Below, piece by piece: positions 47,628-57,131 of a stretch of 64,000 nucleotides of DNA (position 1 is the stretch's first letter; each line of letters begins with the position of its first letter). Both the position numbers and the translations under genes were made by a program. The notes beneath the pieces are model-generated. The model saw only the letters and a list, made by a program, of their open reading frames with translations. It was not told the DNA's origin and did not search any database. The stretch is from Acetobacter conturbans (GTDB lineage: Bacteria; Pseudomonadota; Alphaproteobacteria; Acetobacterales; Acetobacteraceae): the NCBI RefSeq assembly GCF_011516755.1, contig NZ_WOSY01000009.1, positions 62,001 through 126,000 of the forward strand. The letters are read 5' to 3'.

Positions 47628-48968
47628 GTGGCAATTGATGCATTTGGGCAGGACCAGATAGACCAGCTGCCGGCCATGCGATGGGGGCTGCTTGGACCCG
47701 AACAGCTTGCGGGATCGCGTCGAACGCGGACGCTCGGTTTGGGGGCTGCCGTGCGAAAGTTCAACCAACTCGCTGTGCCTGGCCTGGGCGGGGTGTGGTT
47801 TGCCAAGCAACTTTTTCTGGCGACGCTTGGCGTCCGGATTGCCGATCGGCTGCGCTTCATCAGCACCAACGTCAAGGCAATAGAGATTGCCAATGCGGTG
47901 GAGGCGCTGGCGTGCTGGTGTGCATTTAGAAGCAACGGTTGGACGAGTGACTCCCGGCTGCGCGGCAGCCAAAAGCTGGCCGGCACAGACGACCTGACCT
48001 TCTCGCGACTGCGCCAGCCACGATTCTATGTCACTCAGCCCATGCGTATGGCGACCGTGGAAGCTCTGGTCGATCTTGGCTTCGTTGAACCTGGGAGCCA
48101 GCGGTTCAATAGTTTTCGTTGTACACAAGCCGGCATGGATTTGATCGAAGCCGCCACGGCCGGACATAGGCCGTATAACGCCACCGTTGAGGACTATCTG
48201 CTCGGACGCGCCAAAGACGGTGCCGTCATCAGAGACACAGACAATCTGCAGAATGCCCTTTCGCCTTTGATTGTTTTGCCGCCTGATGCGCGGGCACTCG
48301 TTCGCGACAAACTCTGCGAAGGTGCTGGCCAGAACCCCGAAGCGGCCCGAAGGAAGAACGCCCTTGGCTGGGTTCGCTCTCTTGATGTGAATCGCCCTGC
48401 CGGGTGGGAGGCGAAGCCAGCGATACTTGATGCGAATCACTGGGACGATCTTCGGCTGGGCGCCCGATTCTTCGCAGCGCGAGACGCTGCCATCGACGTG
48501 TTGAACGCCATTGAGGCACAGATGGCGCCGCTGGCTGCGCCGAAACTCGCTGCAGACGCCGCGTACACGCTCTCCCCCGTACAGATGCGGCTTGGGACAC
48601 TACGTGAAGCGGCGCAGCGTTTTCTGGATGAGGACAAAGACCCGACTGAAGGGCGCATGGCGACGATTTTCTGCCGCGAGTGCACAGAAGGTGATTCTGC
48701 GGCCATCATCCGGAACCTCGTCAGGCGCGATGATCGAGTATTGCGGCTGGTCGGAAACGATGTGCTGCCGGGCGGGGCTTTCTCCCGACAGCCTGAAGCG
48801 GAAATCTCGGATGATGAAGGCGAGGGACCAGATGCCGACAATGCGGGCCGCGTGCCTGTCCCGGCCGGCATCTCCAGCCGCGTCCGCAATCTTTATCTCC
48901 TCGATCTGGACCTTGAGGGACGACTTGCAGATTTCCTGAACCCTCCGGCGGCCGAAGAAGCGGCATGA
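47628..48968 (+). CDS. Unknown protein, first gene of a PLD/helicase module
   Basis: The 446-residue protein begins with a GTG at 47628 behind a GGGAGG ribosome site. Its N-terminal half includes a winged-helix-like stretch near residues 130-180 (ATVEALVDLGFVEPGSQRF, then TQAGMDLIEAA). The middle is helical; the last 60 residues contain an acidic stretch (EISDDEGEGPDADN). No enzyme motif is visible. It overlaps the PLD-fold gene by 4 bp, so the three genes are translated together. It might be the DNA-recognition or adaptor subunit of the module, which is an inference. Confidence 0.8.
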   Translation: MAIDAFGQDQIDQLPAMRWGLLGPEQLAGSRRTRTLGLGAAVRKFNQLAVPGLGGVWFAKQLFLATLGVRIADRLRFISTNVKAIEIANAVEALACWCAFRSNGWTSDSRLRGSQKLAGTDDLTFSRLRQPRFYVTQPMRMATVEALVDLGFVEPGSQRFNSFRCTQAGMDLIEAATAGHRPYNATVEDYLLGRAKDGAVIRDTDNLQNALSPLIVLPPDARALVRDKLCEGAGQNPEAARRKNALGWVRSLDVNRPAGWEAKPAILDANHWDDLRLGARFFAARDAAIDVLNAIEAQMAPLAAPKLAADAAYTLSPVQMRLGTLREAAQRFLDEDKDPTEGRMATIFCRECTEGDSAAIIRNLVRRDDRVLRLVGNDVLPGGAFSRQPEAEISDDEGEGPDADNAGRVPVPAGISSRVRNLYLLDLDLEGRLADFLNPPAAEEAA

Positions 48969-50932
48969 GTTTCAAGCCAGCCTCTCTCGCCCAGCTTTTT
49001 GATCCGCCCGAGCAGTATCAGGGAATCTTCGGCTGGCTTTGCGGATACGCGGCCGATGCCGGTTTCCTGGAGGATGCCCTTGAACGCTTCTCCGGCCTGA
49101 CCCGGGCTCGACGTGCCTATCAGGGCCGGATTCTGTTGGCCGTGATGCTCGATCCCGGAAATCCACAAATTGCGCCCGCAGAAGCACCGGGCGCTCTGCA
49201 TCTGCCCGTAAAGACTGCGAATCTGCCCTTTGCACTCCTGCACGCCAAGGTCGCGGTCATCGGCTTCAGGGGCGTGGACAGCGACCGCTTTGTCCTACGC
49301 ATCATCGTGTCAACCGGCAATTGGACACGCCAGACGCTTGAAGAAAGCCTCGACCTCGCCTGGCACCTCGATATCCTCGGCCGGGATACGAACAATAACG
49401 TCGCTCCTCAGGACCGTACCGATCTGGCCGCAGCCTGGGATTTCCTGTCCTGGCTCCAGCAATTCTTCGATCTTCGCCCGCTCGAACGCATTGCAGGGAA
49501 AGACAACGAGTCGACCAGTGCTGCAGCCAAGTTTGCTGCATGGATTGGCCAGATTGCCAAACGCCAGAAGGAATACCCTCCCCACTTCTTCGACAGTCGG
49601 GAGCGCTCCCTATTTGAACAGCTTCCAGACCTCGTGAGGCATCACGGGGGCAATGTCAGGCGCAACTATCTTGCACTGGGGTCTGGCTTTTTCGAGGGCG
49701 AAGGGGCGATTGACACCTTCGTCCCTGAGCAGATATTTGAGATTCTGAAAGAGAAATCGCTAGTCACAATGAGCTGCGAAAAGGACCTCTTCGTCAACCC
49801 GCTCGCTTGTCAGGTAGTCGCCGCGCGACAGTCCTGGATCGAGAAAAAGGGCTGGACCATACACGCTGCCTGCATGCCGGCCTACTTTGGCGCCTTCACG
49901 CGCGCTCTCCACGCCAAATTCATCTTCAATGCCAATTGGAGCGAAAAGTCTAACAAATGCAGCCGCCCATGGGTCTATCTCGGCTCCGGCAACCTGACCA
50001 ACCCCGGCTTCATGAACAAGGCAGGTTGGGTAGGAAACCTCGAAGCCGGTGTCGTCTTCGCCCCTGAAGCCCTGAGGTGGTCCGTAGAGGGCAAAAAAGA
50101 CGAGGGAGCGGATGTCGTCACCAACCTGCTTCCCATTCATTGGGACGACGCGGAGGAGACACCTTTACCGACGCTACAGGCAGGGCAAGGCATGCCGGAG
50201 CGGGATGCCTCCTTCGTTGCCGCGCCCGTCGCTCTGTTCCTCTGGAGCGAGTGGCCCGAAGGGGTGAGCCTCACCACGCAAGGGGAGGTATTGGAGGCGT
50301 TTGAGTTGCTCGATCCCGACGGGTGCCCGTGCGAGCGTCTTGCAAATGGCAGCTTCGCCTGGCCAGGAAAGCGTCCGCGGCAGGTGACCGTGGCGTGGTC
50401 AGTCGAAGGGAGTATGCGAACGGCCAGTGTGCCGGTCATCGACCGCTATGGCCGTTATTGCGCCGCCGATCTGCCCACGCTCGATTTGGAAGAAGCATGG
50501 ATCCAGCTCGCCAATTTCCCGATGCCGCCAGAGGATGAGGAACTGGCGGGCAGTGATGCGATGGATGCTATCGACGGAGTCGTCGCCGAAGGGGTTGCCC
50601 AAGTAACACCGCCTTCCGCCTACCCGGTTCGCCGGATGATGATCCTAGTCGAGGATATTGCAGCCAAGCAGATCGCCATCGCAGTAACGGACTGGGCGAT
50701 GTGGTGCAGCCGTCTCGAACAGGTACTGACGCAGGCGAAGGACAGCGAGGTTGTAAGGGCGTTCCGGTCAATCTCGCTTAATCCGCTACACCCTTTGTTG
50801 GCACCAGCCTTCCGGCCGGCCTTTGCCGCGACCGCGCAGACGCAACAAGGCGTCCGCTACGAGGCTGCACTCAATGCGGCTATCGCGGCCTGGCAGCTTG
50901 AGAACTGCGCGAAGCTGGGGGAACTGCGTTGA
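48965..50932 (+). CDS. TDP1-like phospholipase-D-fold protein
   Basis: The 655-residue protein holds two HxK(x)nN motifs of the PLD superfamily: LLHAKVAV (H93, K95) with STGNW (N119), and ALHAKFIF (H316, K318) with LGSGNLTN (N343). There is no aspartate of the HKD form, and the second site closely follows the tyrosyl-DNA phosphodiesterase pattern. The C-terminal third is of unknown fold. It overlaps both neighbours by 4 bp. A DNA-end processing or nuclease role is likely from the family; the actual substrate is unknown. Confidence 0.85.
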   Translation: MSFKPASLAQLFDPPEQYQGIFGWLCGYAADAGFLEDALERFSGLTRARRAYQGRILLAVMLDPGNPQIAPAEAPGALHLPVKTANLPFALLHAKVAVIGFRGVDSDRFVLRIIVSTGNWTRQTLEESLDLAWHLDILGRDTNNNVAPQDRTDLAAAWDFLSWLQQFFDLRPLERIAGKDNESTSAAAKFAAWIGQIAKRQKEYPPHFFDSRERSLFEQLPDLVRHHGGNVRRNYLALGSGFFEGEGAIDTFVPEQIFEILKEKSLVTMSCEKDLFVNPLACQVVAARQSWIEKKGWTIHAACMPAYFGAFTRALHAKFIFNANWSEKSNKCSRPWVYLGSGNLTNPGFMNKAGWVGNLEAGVVFAPEALRWSVEGKKDEGADVVTNLLPIHWDDAEETPLPTLQAGQGMPERDASFVAAPVALFLWSEWPEGVSLTTQGEVLEAFELLDPDGCPCERLANGSFAWPGKRPRQVTVAWSVEGSMRTASVPVIDRYGRYCAADLPTLDLEEAWIQLANFPMPPEDEELAGSDAMDAIDGVVAEGVAQVTPPSAYPVRRMMILVEDIAAKQIAIAVTDWAMWCSRLEQVLTQAKDSEVVRAFRSISLNPLHPLLAPAFRPAFAATAQTQQGVRYEAALNAAIAAWQLENCAKLGELR

Positions 50933-53565
50933 AGCAGCAGTTTCGGGGATGGGCGGAAGTTGCGCGCCGCCTCCAAGACATGGCGTGTCCTTCGTCTGCG
51001 TTTGCTCGGCTACTCAATGACGGGCAACGCGCAAGCCTTCTGGCAATCGCCGACCGCATCGGCAGCAACGGTGTGATTGTCGCCGACGAGGTCGGCATGG
51101 GAAAGACACGCATTGCGGTCTTTGTGGCCACCGCAGTCGTGCAAAGTGGCGGCCGATCAGCGGTCGTCATCCCGCCCGGCCTGAGCTTCCAGTGGACGAA
51201 GGAATTCCGCGATTGCGGGACAGATGTCCTGCCGGTGGTTCGCAGCTTGCACGGCTATTTTGAAGCCTGGAACAACGAGGAACCTGGCCCGGCCCCGTGG
51301 TTCCAGCAGTCCATCATCATGATTTCCCATCTATTTTCTAACTGGCGGTTCGGACAGAACCCGCAGACTTGGCGATGGTGCCTGCTTCCGGAGGTCTACG
51401 CGGCAACCCGTCGATTGATAGAAGGGCGTGTACCCCGCGGCTACCACGATGCCTATTATCGTGACGCCTATGTGAAACGTGTCGTGACCGCAGCAAATTC
51501 AATCGCAGGAGCAGTACCTTCGTCCTCAGGCAATCCCGCGCGCTGCCTGCTCTCATGCCTTCTCTCGGAGGTGACATGGCCCGCCCCGCTCAACGCGGAA
51601 AACTACGGCAGCTGTCAGCCGCTTCGCGTTTGGTTTGAGAAGGTCGTCGGGCTGGGTCTTGGAGCCTTCGATCTCATCATCGTGGACGAGGCGCACAAAA
51701 ATCGCTCGAAGGACGGCGGTCTGTCTACCGTGGTCGAAAACGTCATCCTTACAGGTGGTGATAGCCGTCGCCTCGCGCTGACGGCCACGCCCATCGAACT
51801 CGATGTCGGGCAATGGGAATCGACGCTCAAACGTATTGCCACGACCACGGAACAACGCCAGCCAGTCGTTGAGGCGACAGAGCGTTATGCGCAGGCGATC
51901 CGTCGCCTCCGACTGGGCTGGCGAACGAGTAGCGCAGTGCGGGACGGATATCGAGAGGCCGCCGCACAGTTCCATAATGCGCTCCAGCCTTATCTTTTGC
52001 GACGCGACAAGCGCGAAGACGAAGATGTGCTCAGGTTCAAAGAGGCAAGCGGGCTATCCGAACACGACTATCGGCATCTGCGGGAGGTCGCTGTTGAGTT
52101 CAACGACCTAAGTCCGGCCTGGCGCCAGGCGGTTTGTGCGGCGGAGGCGCTATCGGTTGTTCGGGAACCTGTGATGGATAGCCGGACGAAACGATTGCGC
52201 CTGACCATCGGTAACGGTCATGGCCTTGCTGGTGTCATCGATCAAGCATTTTACGACAAGGAAGAGGATAAGAGGCAGGTTGAGGAAGACCGGGCTCAGG
52301 CCGATGACGAGATGGGAACGTCTGGTCTTGATCTGGTTGCCAGGCCACCGGCCGGCAATCGGTCTGCGTTGTGGGCGTCCGTCCTGCAAAATGCGCTCGG
52401 AAACGATCCGGACATCCTGTTCGATCATCCGGCGATCCTGGCGGCCATCCGAACCATCGAAGAAGAAACCGAGCGGGGCGAAAAGGTGCTGGTCTTTGGA
52501 CGCTTTACCCGCCCCATGCGCGCCCTGGTGAGGCTGCTCAATGCGCGGCAGATGCTTAAGGCCGTCGAGCAAGCGACCCCCTGGCCGCAAGCCAAGGTGC
52601 ATGAAGACGAGTGGCCAGCCGTGCACGCCGCACACCGCCAGTTAGCGTCGAAGGTGGACTTGACCCGGCTCGACGACCTCCTGGCCCAACTTCGCCGGGA
52701 AAGCGGCCAGCGTGCGAGGCAGCGAGAAGGGCTTCTCGTGCGTCTGCGTGCAGGGCTGGCGCATGACGAAGCCAACGGCAAATGCCTCGCCATTCTCGAT
52801 GCCATCGGACGCCAGACGGCGCCCGTGACCGGCGATGATGAAGAAGACGAGCGCCACATGGCTCTGCTGGCACGGGCTATCGCCGCAAATACCGACGGTC
52901 CGGATGCATCTAATGCCGACCTCGCAAGCGCATTCCGAGCCTTGGTAGAAGCGGTCGCGGACCGTGATAGCGGCGAGGAACAAGGAGAGGAATTCGACGA
53001 GGAACAAGCGGCAAGGGCCTGGAACGTCCTCGAAGAGCATTTGCGGGAAGGGTACACAAGCCGGCAAGGGGGATTCGCCCGGCTGATGTACGGTGAAACC
53101 AAGCTGCAGACGCGCCGTATGATCCAACTCGCCTTCAACCGGTCGAACAGCTTCCCGCGCGTGCTCGTAGCGCAGTCGCTTGTGGGGCGCGAAGGGCTCA
53201 ATCTTCACGAGAGCTGCCGGATCGTTGTCCTGCTGCATCCCGAGTGGAATCCGGGCGTGGTTGAGCAGCAGATCGGCCGCGTCGACCGCGTGAATTCCCG
53301 GTGGGCGAAGATGCTGCGGCAGGCGATTGATGCTGGGAGAAATGGGTCTGATCTCCCCCGTATTGAAATCTGTCCGATCATCTTCAAAGGAACCTACGAC
53401 GAGCACAATTGGAACGTCCTCCAGGAGCGTTGGGAGGATCTGCGCTCCCAACTGCATGGAGAAGCGGTCCCGGCACGCCTGCGGGTGAGCGAGGACGAGG
53501 AAGGGCGTGCGATCCTTGATGAAGTCGCGGCGGCCAGGCCAAACTTCTCACCCCGGAAAATCTGA
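50929..53565 (+). CDS. SNF2-type DNA translocase/helicase
   Basis: This 878-residue superfamily 2 protein has motif I VADEVGMGKT (53-60), DEAH at 253-256, motif III LTATP near 284-288 and a C-terminal RecA domain. Motif V is SLVGREGLNL and motif VI QQIGRVDRVN (arginine about 784-787). A long charged insertion lies between the two lobes (about 440-690). The ADEVGMGKT form and PEWNP stretch match the SNF2/RapA-like group, so dsDNA translocation is likely. It is the last gene of the module and overlaps the PLD gene by 4 bp. Confidence 0.9.
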   Translation: MKQQFRGWAEVARRLQDMACPSSAFARLLNDGQRASLLAIADRIGSNGVIVADEVGMGKTRIAVFVATAVVQSGGRSAVVIPPGLSFQWTKEFRDCGTDVLPVVRSLHGYFEAWNNEEPGPAPWFQQSIIMISHLFSNWRFGQNPQTWRWCLLPEVYAATRRLIEGRVPRGYHDAYYRDAYVKRVVTAANSIAGAVPSSSGNPARCLLSCLLSEVTWPAPLNAENYGSCQPLRVWFEKVVGLGLGAFDLIIVDEAHKNRSKDGGLSTVVENVILTGGDSRRLALTATPIELDVGQWESTLKRIATTTEQRQPVVEATERYAQAIRRLRLGWRTSSAVRDGYREAAAQFHNALQPYLLRRDKREDEDVLRFKEASGLSEHDYRHLREVAVEFNDLSPAWRQAVCAAEALSVVREPVMDSRTKRLRLTIGNGHGLAGVIDQAFYDKEEDKRQVEEDRAQADDEMGTSGLDLVARPPAGNRSALWASVLQNALGNDPDILFDHPAILAAIRTIEEETERGEKVLVFGRFTRPMRALVRLLNARQMLKAVEQATPWPQAKVHEDEWPAVHAAHRQLASKVDLTRLDDLLAQLRRESGQRARQREGLLVRLRAGLAHDEANGKCLAILDAIGRQTAPVTGDDEEDERHMALLARAIAANTDGPDASNADLASAFRALVEAVADRDSGEEQGEEFDEEQAARAWNVLEEHLREGYTSRQGGFARLMYGETKLQTRRMIQLAFNRSNSFPRVLVAQSLVGREGLNLHESCRIVVLLHPEWNPGVVEQQIGRVDRVNSRWAKMLRQAIDAGRNGSDLPRIEICPIIFKGTYDEHNWNVLQERWEDLRSQLHGEAVPARLRVSEDEEGRAILDEVAAARPNFSPRKI

Positions 53566-53606
53566 CGCGCATTTGGCGAGGCACGGCATGCTATCTTTGC
53601 TGCATG

Positions 53607-54745
53607 TGACCCTGCCCCCTGAAATGCCCTCGATTTGAAGTAAGGTCTGTCCATTGGAGACAGGCGATGAAGAAAGCACGTTTCACACAGGACCAGATCA
53701 TTGGTATCCTGAAGGAGCATCAGGCGGGCGCCACGGCGGCCGATCTGTGCCGCAGGCACGGGATCAGCGATGCGACCTTCTACACATGGCGGTCGAAATA
53801 CGGCGGGATGGAGGTGTCGGAAGCACGGCGGCTCAAGGCTCTGGAAGAGGAGAACGCGAAGCTGAAGCGGCTCCTGGCGGAGAGCGTGATGGACGTCTCG
53901 ACGCTGAAGGAACTGCTGGCAAAAAAACTCGTGACGCCCGGCTTGCGGCGAGAAGCTGCGACCTGGGCGATTACGGAGCGGGATTACTCGCAGCGGCGGG
54001 CCTGCCGGCTGATCGGCATCGATCCGAAGACCTGGCGATATGCGTCACGGCGTCCGGCCGAAGAGGCAGCACGGATGCGCTTGCGCGAACTGGCCGCGGA
54101 ACGGCGCCGGTTCGGCTATCGGCGTCTGCAGATCCTGCTCGACCGGGAGGGGGTGGCGATGAACCACAAGGAGCTGTTCCGGCTGTATCGCGAGAAAGGG
54201 CTGTCGGTCCGCAAGCGTGGCGGCCGGAAACGGGCGACGGGCACGCGCTCGCCGATACGGACGACGGTTCCGGGTGCTGACGGTGGTGGACGACTACACG
54301 CGCGAATGCCTGGCGCTGGTAGCGGATACATCGTTGTCAGGCGAACGGCTCGGCCGCGAACTCGATCGGATCGGGGAACATCGCGGCTGGCCGCTGATGA
54401 TCGTCAGTGACAACGGCACTGAGATGACTTCGAACGCCATCCTGGCCTGGCAGGAAAAGCGGTCGGTGCTGTGGCACTACATCGCACCGGGCAAGCCGCA
54501 GCAGAACGGGTTCGTCGAGAGCTTCAACGGCCGGTTCCGTGACGAATGCCTCAACGAGCATCTGTTCCGCAACATCGCCCATGTTCGGACGGTCATCGAC
54601 GCCTGGCGAGCCGACTACAACGCCATCAGGCCCCACACCAGCCTCAATGGCGTGACGCCAGAGGCTTTCGCCCAACACGCCAATAAGGCATACAGCAACC
54701 CTCAGACCCTAACTCAAAACTGAGGGCATGCTGGGGGCAGGGTCA
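53607..54745 (+). mobile_element. IS3-family insertion sequence (IS407-like), defective
   Basis: The element is 1139 bp, bounded by inverted ends beginning TGACCCTGCCCCC at 53607 and its complement ending at 54745. Flanking CATG at 53603-53606 and 54746-54749 forms a 4-bp target duplication. It lies 41 bp after the helicase stop codon. The transposase is broken (see next entry). The intact flanks suggest insertion after the island was in place and no later rearrangement at this end. Confidence 0.92.
53667..54723 (+). pseudogene. IS3-family transposase, internally deleted
   Basis: The first part (53667 on) is the OrfA helix-turn-helix and coiled coil (KARFTQDQIIGILKEHQ to about residue 90). 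It continues in one frame across a run of seven A into OrfB, where the family normally uses a frameshift. Near 54240 sequence is missing: RKRATGTR joins a segment that normally follows the WSLDF motif. The first catalytic aspartate is therefore lost and the frame changes. The rest ([14 protein letters not shown] to the end) holds the other DDE residues, DNGTE and E in NGFVESFNG. It cannot make an active transposase. Confidence 0.9.
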
Positions 54746-54894
54746 CATGGACGATAATGCCCTTCTCGCTGGTTATGGGGCTGTTCGGCATTTTTTCCGG
54801 AGATTGTGGTCCTGACCGGCTATTCCGTTTCTCGCTCAACTGCTTATCCGCATCAAGGATGCAGACAGGCAGGCTTCGCCCTCATTTCAGCCGT

Positions 54895-55710
54895 TCAATC
54901 TTCCTTCTGCATTTCCCGAAAGCGGATAGGCGTCATGCCAATGAGACGCGTGAAGGCTTTGGCGAACGCACTCAGGGACGCATATCCCACCTCGGCGGCC
55001 ACGTCTGTCACGCGCTGACCTTCCGCCAGCAGGGTGGCAGCCTGGAACAGGCGGGCCTGAGTGATCCAGTCCTGCCAGGTTAGTCCGGTTTCAGCGAGAA
55101 AATGGCGGCGGAAACTGCGCTCTGACATTCCGGCGTGAGTGAGGGCTATGGTCAGAGTTGCCTGACCGGGACTGACAAGGGCTGCATCCACGGCGCGTAC
55201 GAGAGACGGGTGTGTGACGCGCGGCAACACGAAAAGCCGGTCTGCTACCGCTTGCAGCTGTTCCACACAGAGTAGGCTAAGCGTCTGAAAAAAGCTTTGG
55301 GTAATAGGGGCCTGCTCGTCCGGACCGTCAGGCCAGCGCAGTGCATGGAACAGCATCTCTCGTACAACGGCTGTTACAGGGAATGTGCGGATATGCTGGG
55401 CACCGCCACTCGGGAAATACACCGGATCAAAATAGACGGATACTCCATCCAGATTACGGATCATGGTTCGATGACGTGTCCCCGCCGGTATCCAGATGGC
55501 ATGGCCGGTGGGGAGGAGATGCCGACCATCCGGCCCTTCGATCTGCGTCGTGCCGCTCCGTGCGTAGGTGATCTGGTGGTAGGGGTGCTCGTGCCAGTCG
55601 TAAAATATGGCTGAAGAAGACTTACGGAATGCAAATCCCGGGTTTTTCGGACAATCGAGGCCGGTGTCGTTGAGGACTGTCTGGGTCTCCTCGACAGTAA
55701 GAATCTTCAT
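54895..55710 (-). CDS. AraC-family transcriptional regulator
   Basis: This 271-residue regulator has a cupin sensor domain at the N-terminus (DWHEHPYHQITYARSG) and two helix-turn-helix units at the C-terminus (LTHAGMSERSFRRHF and VTDVAAEVGYASLSAFAKAF). It is divergent from the methyltransferase gene with 89 bp between starts, a usual layout for a regulator and its target. The inducer is not known. Confidence 0.92.
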   Translation of the reverse strand: MKILTVEETQTVLNDTGLDCPKNPGFAFRKSSSAIFYDWHEHPYHQITYARSGTTQIEGPDGRHLLPTGHAIWIPAGTRHRTMIRNLDGVSVYFDPVYFPSGGAQHIRTFPVTAVVREMLFHALRWPDGPDEQAPITQSFFQTLSLLCVEQLQAVADRLFVLPRVTHPSLVRAVDAALVSPGQATLTIALTHAGMSERSFRRHFLAETGLTWQDWITQARLFQAATLLAEGQRVTDVAAEVGYASLSAFAKAFTRLIGMTPIRFREMQKED

Positions 55711-55799
55711 TGGCCGAAATCCGTCTACTTATGGCCGGATGTCGTTAGTCGGCCAGTTGGTCTTTCCTTTATCCTGAACCGATACGGAAAGGAATGAAG

Positions 55800-56570
55800 A
55801 TGTCCACCTCGACGCCCCATGACAGTCAGATCGTTGCGCAATTCACGCGATGGGCCAGACCATTTTCTGAGCTGCCTATTCATGCCGAGGCTGAAAGCAT
55901 GGCTCAAACTCTCGCGGCCTGCTCTGTCTCCAAGGGTATGACAGTTCTTGATGTGGCATGTGGTCCGGGTATCGTGGCCTGTGCACTGGCGCGTGAGGGC
56001 GCAGATGTGACGGGGATCGATCTGACCCCCGCCATGATCAACCAGGCACGTCACCGAGCCACCGATATGAATGTCAGCGTGGATTATCATGTTGGTGATG
56101 CCCGGCATCTGCCGTTTGAAGCGAACAGTTTCGATCGGGTCGTGACGCGCTACAGCTTTCATCACATGCAGGAGCCCGCGACCGTTCTGGCAGAAATGGT
56201 TCGCGTCTGCCGTCCGGGTGGCCGGATCATCGTCATTGATGCCACCCCGGCTCCGGAATGTCAGAAAGGATATGATCAGGCGGAGATGCTGCGTGACCCG
56301 TCCCATACAAGTGCCCTGACGCTGCCTCAACTGCTGTCACTGGGCGCTGAGGCAGAGCTGTCTCATGTGCTGACAGAGCAGTATCGCCTCGAATCCCGCC
56401 TGCAGGATCAAGTGGCTCCGGAAGACTGGAGTGCACTGAAAACAATGTTTGCAGAGGATATTGCGAGCGGGCGCGACAGTCTGGGGATGGGGGCATGGGA
56501 GGCTGAAGACGGCATTCGTTTCTTTTTCCCTATTTCAATTGTGGGCTGGAGCAAAGCTGTGACGGAGTAA
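55800..56570 (+). CDS. SAM-dependent methyltransferase (class I)
   Basis: The 256-residue protein shows the SAM-binding motif VLDVACGPGIVACALA with the acidic GIDLTP two strands later. It then has GDARHLPFEANSFDRVVTRYSFHH, the UbiE/Methyltransf_11 pattern. A small-molecule acceptor is likely but unidentified. The start at 55800 has AAGGA at a proper distance; an ATG 6 nt earlier is too close to that site. It is divergent from the AraC gene. Confidence 0.9.
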   Translation: MSTSTPHDSQIVAQFTRWARPFSELPIHAEAESMAQTLAACSVSKGMTVLDVACGPGIVACALAREGADVTGIDLTPAMINQARHRATDMNVSVDYHVGDARHLPFEANSFDRVVTRYSFHHMQEPATVLAEMVRVCRPGGRIIVIDATPAPECQKGYDQAEMLRDPSHTSALTLPQLLSLGAEAELSHVLTEQYRLESRLQDQVAPEDWSALKTMFAEDIASGRDSLGMGAWEAEDGIRFFFPISIVGWSKAVTE

Positions 56571-56661
56571 GCCGACTGCTGTGCCAGCTTTCTTCAAGTG
56601 GAAAGCGAGGTGGCCAATACAAACCCGTTTTCCACCCTTTCCAAATGATAGAGAGAGTTTC

Positions 56662-56962
56662 ATGAGCATCGCCACTACGTCCGAAGCCCCTTATTATGCA
56701 CATGGAGGCGCTGGCGCAGCAGGCGGAGGCTTCCGTCAGAACCCTCGCCCGTCTGGCACTGGAGGAGTTGGGCTGTTCCCTCTCAGCATGGCGCCAGCAG
56801 GCAGATGTTCTGGCCGCCGTTCCGATGCTTGTTTCAGGGCAACCGGTGGGCTTGATTTCCGAGGTGCTGGGTTATGAAACGCCAAGTGCATTTGCCGCGA
56901 TATTCAGGCGAATTATAGGGGGTTCGCCCACTACCTATCGATCAGCCCAGCATCCGGGATAA
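56662..56962 (+). pseudogene. AraC-type HTH fragment joined to a foreign gene start
   Basis: The frame from 56696 carries a C-terminal AraC helix-turn-helix pair (EALAQQAEASVRTLARL, then VGLISEVLGYETPSAFAAIF) without any sensor domain. Just upstream, an ATG at 56662 opens a different frame (MSIATTSEAPYYA). That frame resembles the start of an antibiotic-biosynthesis-monooxygenase-like protein and then breaks off. This looks like a deletion that fused the beginning of one gene to the end of another. Confidence 0.75.
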
Positions 56963-57131
56963 CTGCCTTTTTTGGCGAAAGTAAGCCCCACACGGGAGCG
57001 GTTCAGAATCTCAGCCAAGCTGAAAACAGACTGTCTGCTATGTTGCTTGCAGTGCCACAAAGCTGACAGTCATCTTCCCCCCCCCTTTCCTGCCGAATAC
57101 GCAAACAACTTCCCCACAATCCAACCGGTTT

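Noticed and set aside
47628..53565. Assignment of the three-gene module to DISARM
   Set aside because: DISARM has DrmA, a DUF1998 protein DrmB, a PLD protein DrmC and a methylase; no DUF1998 or methylase gene is present here.
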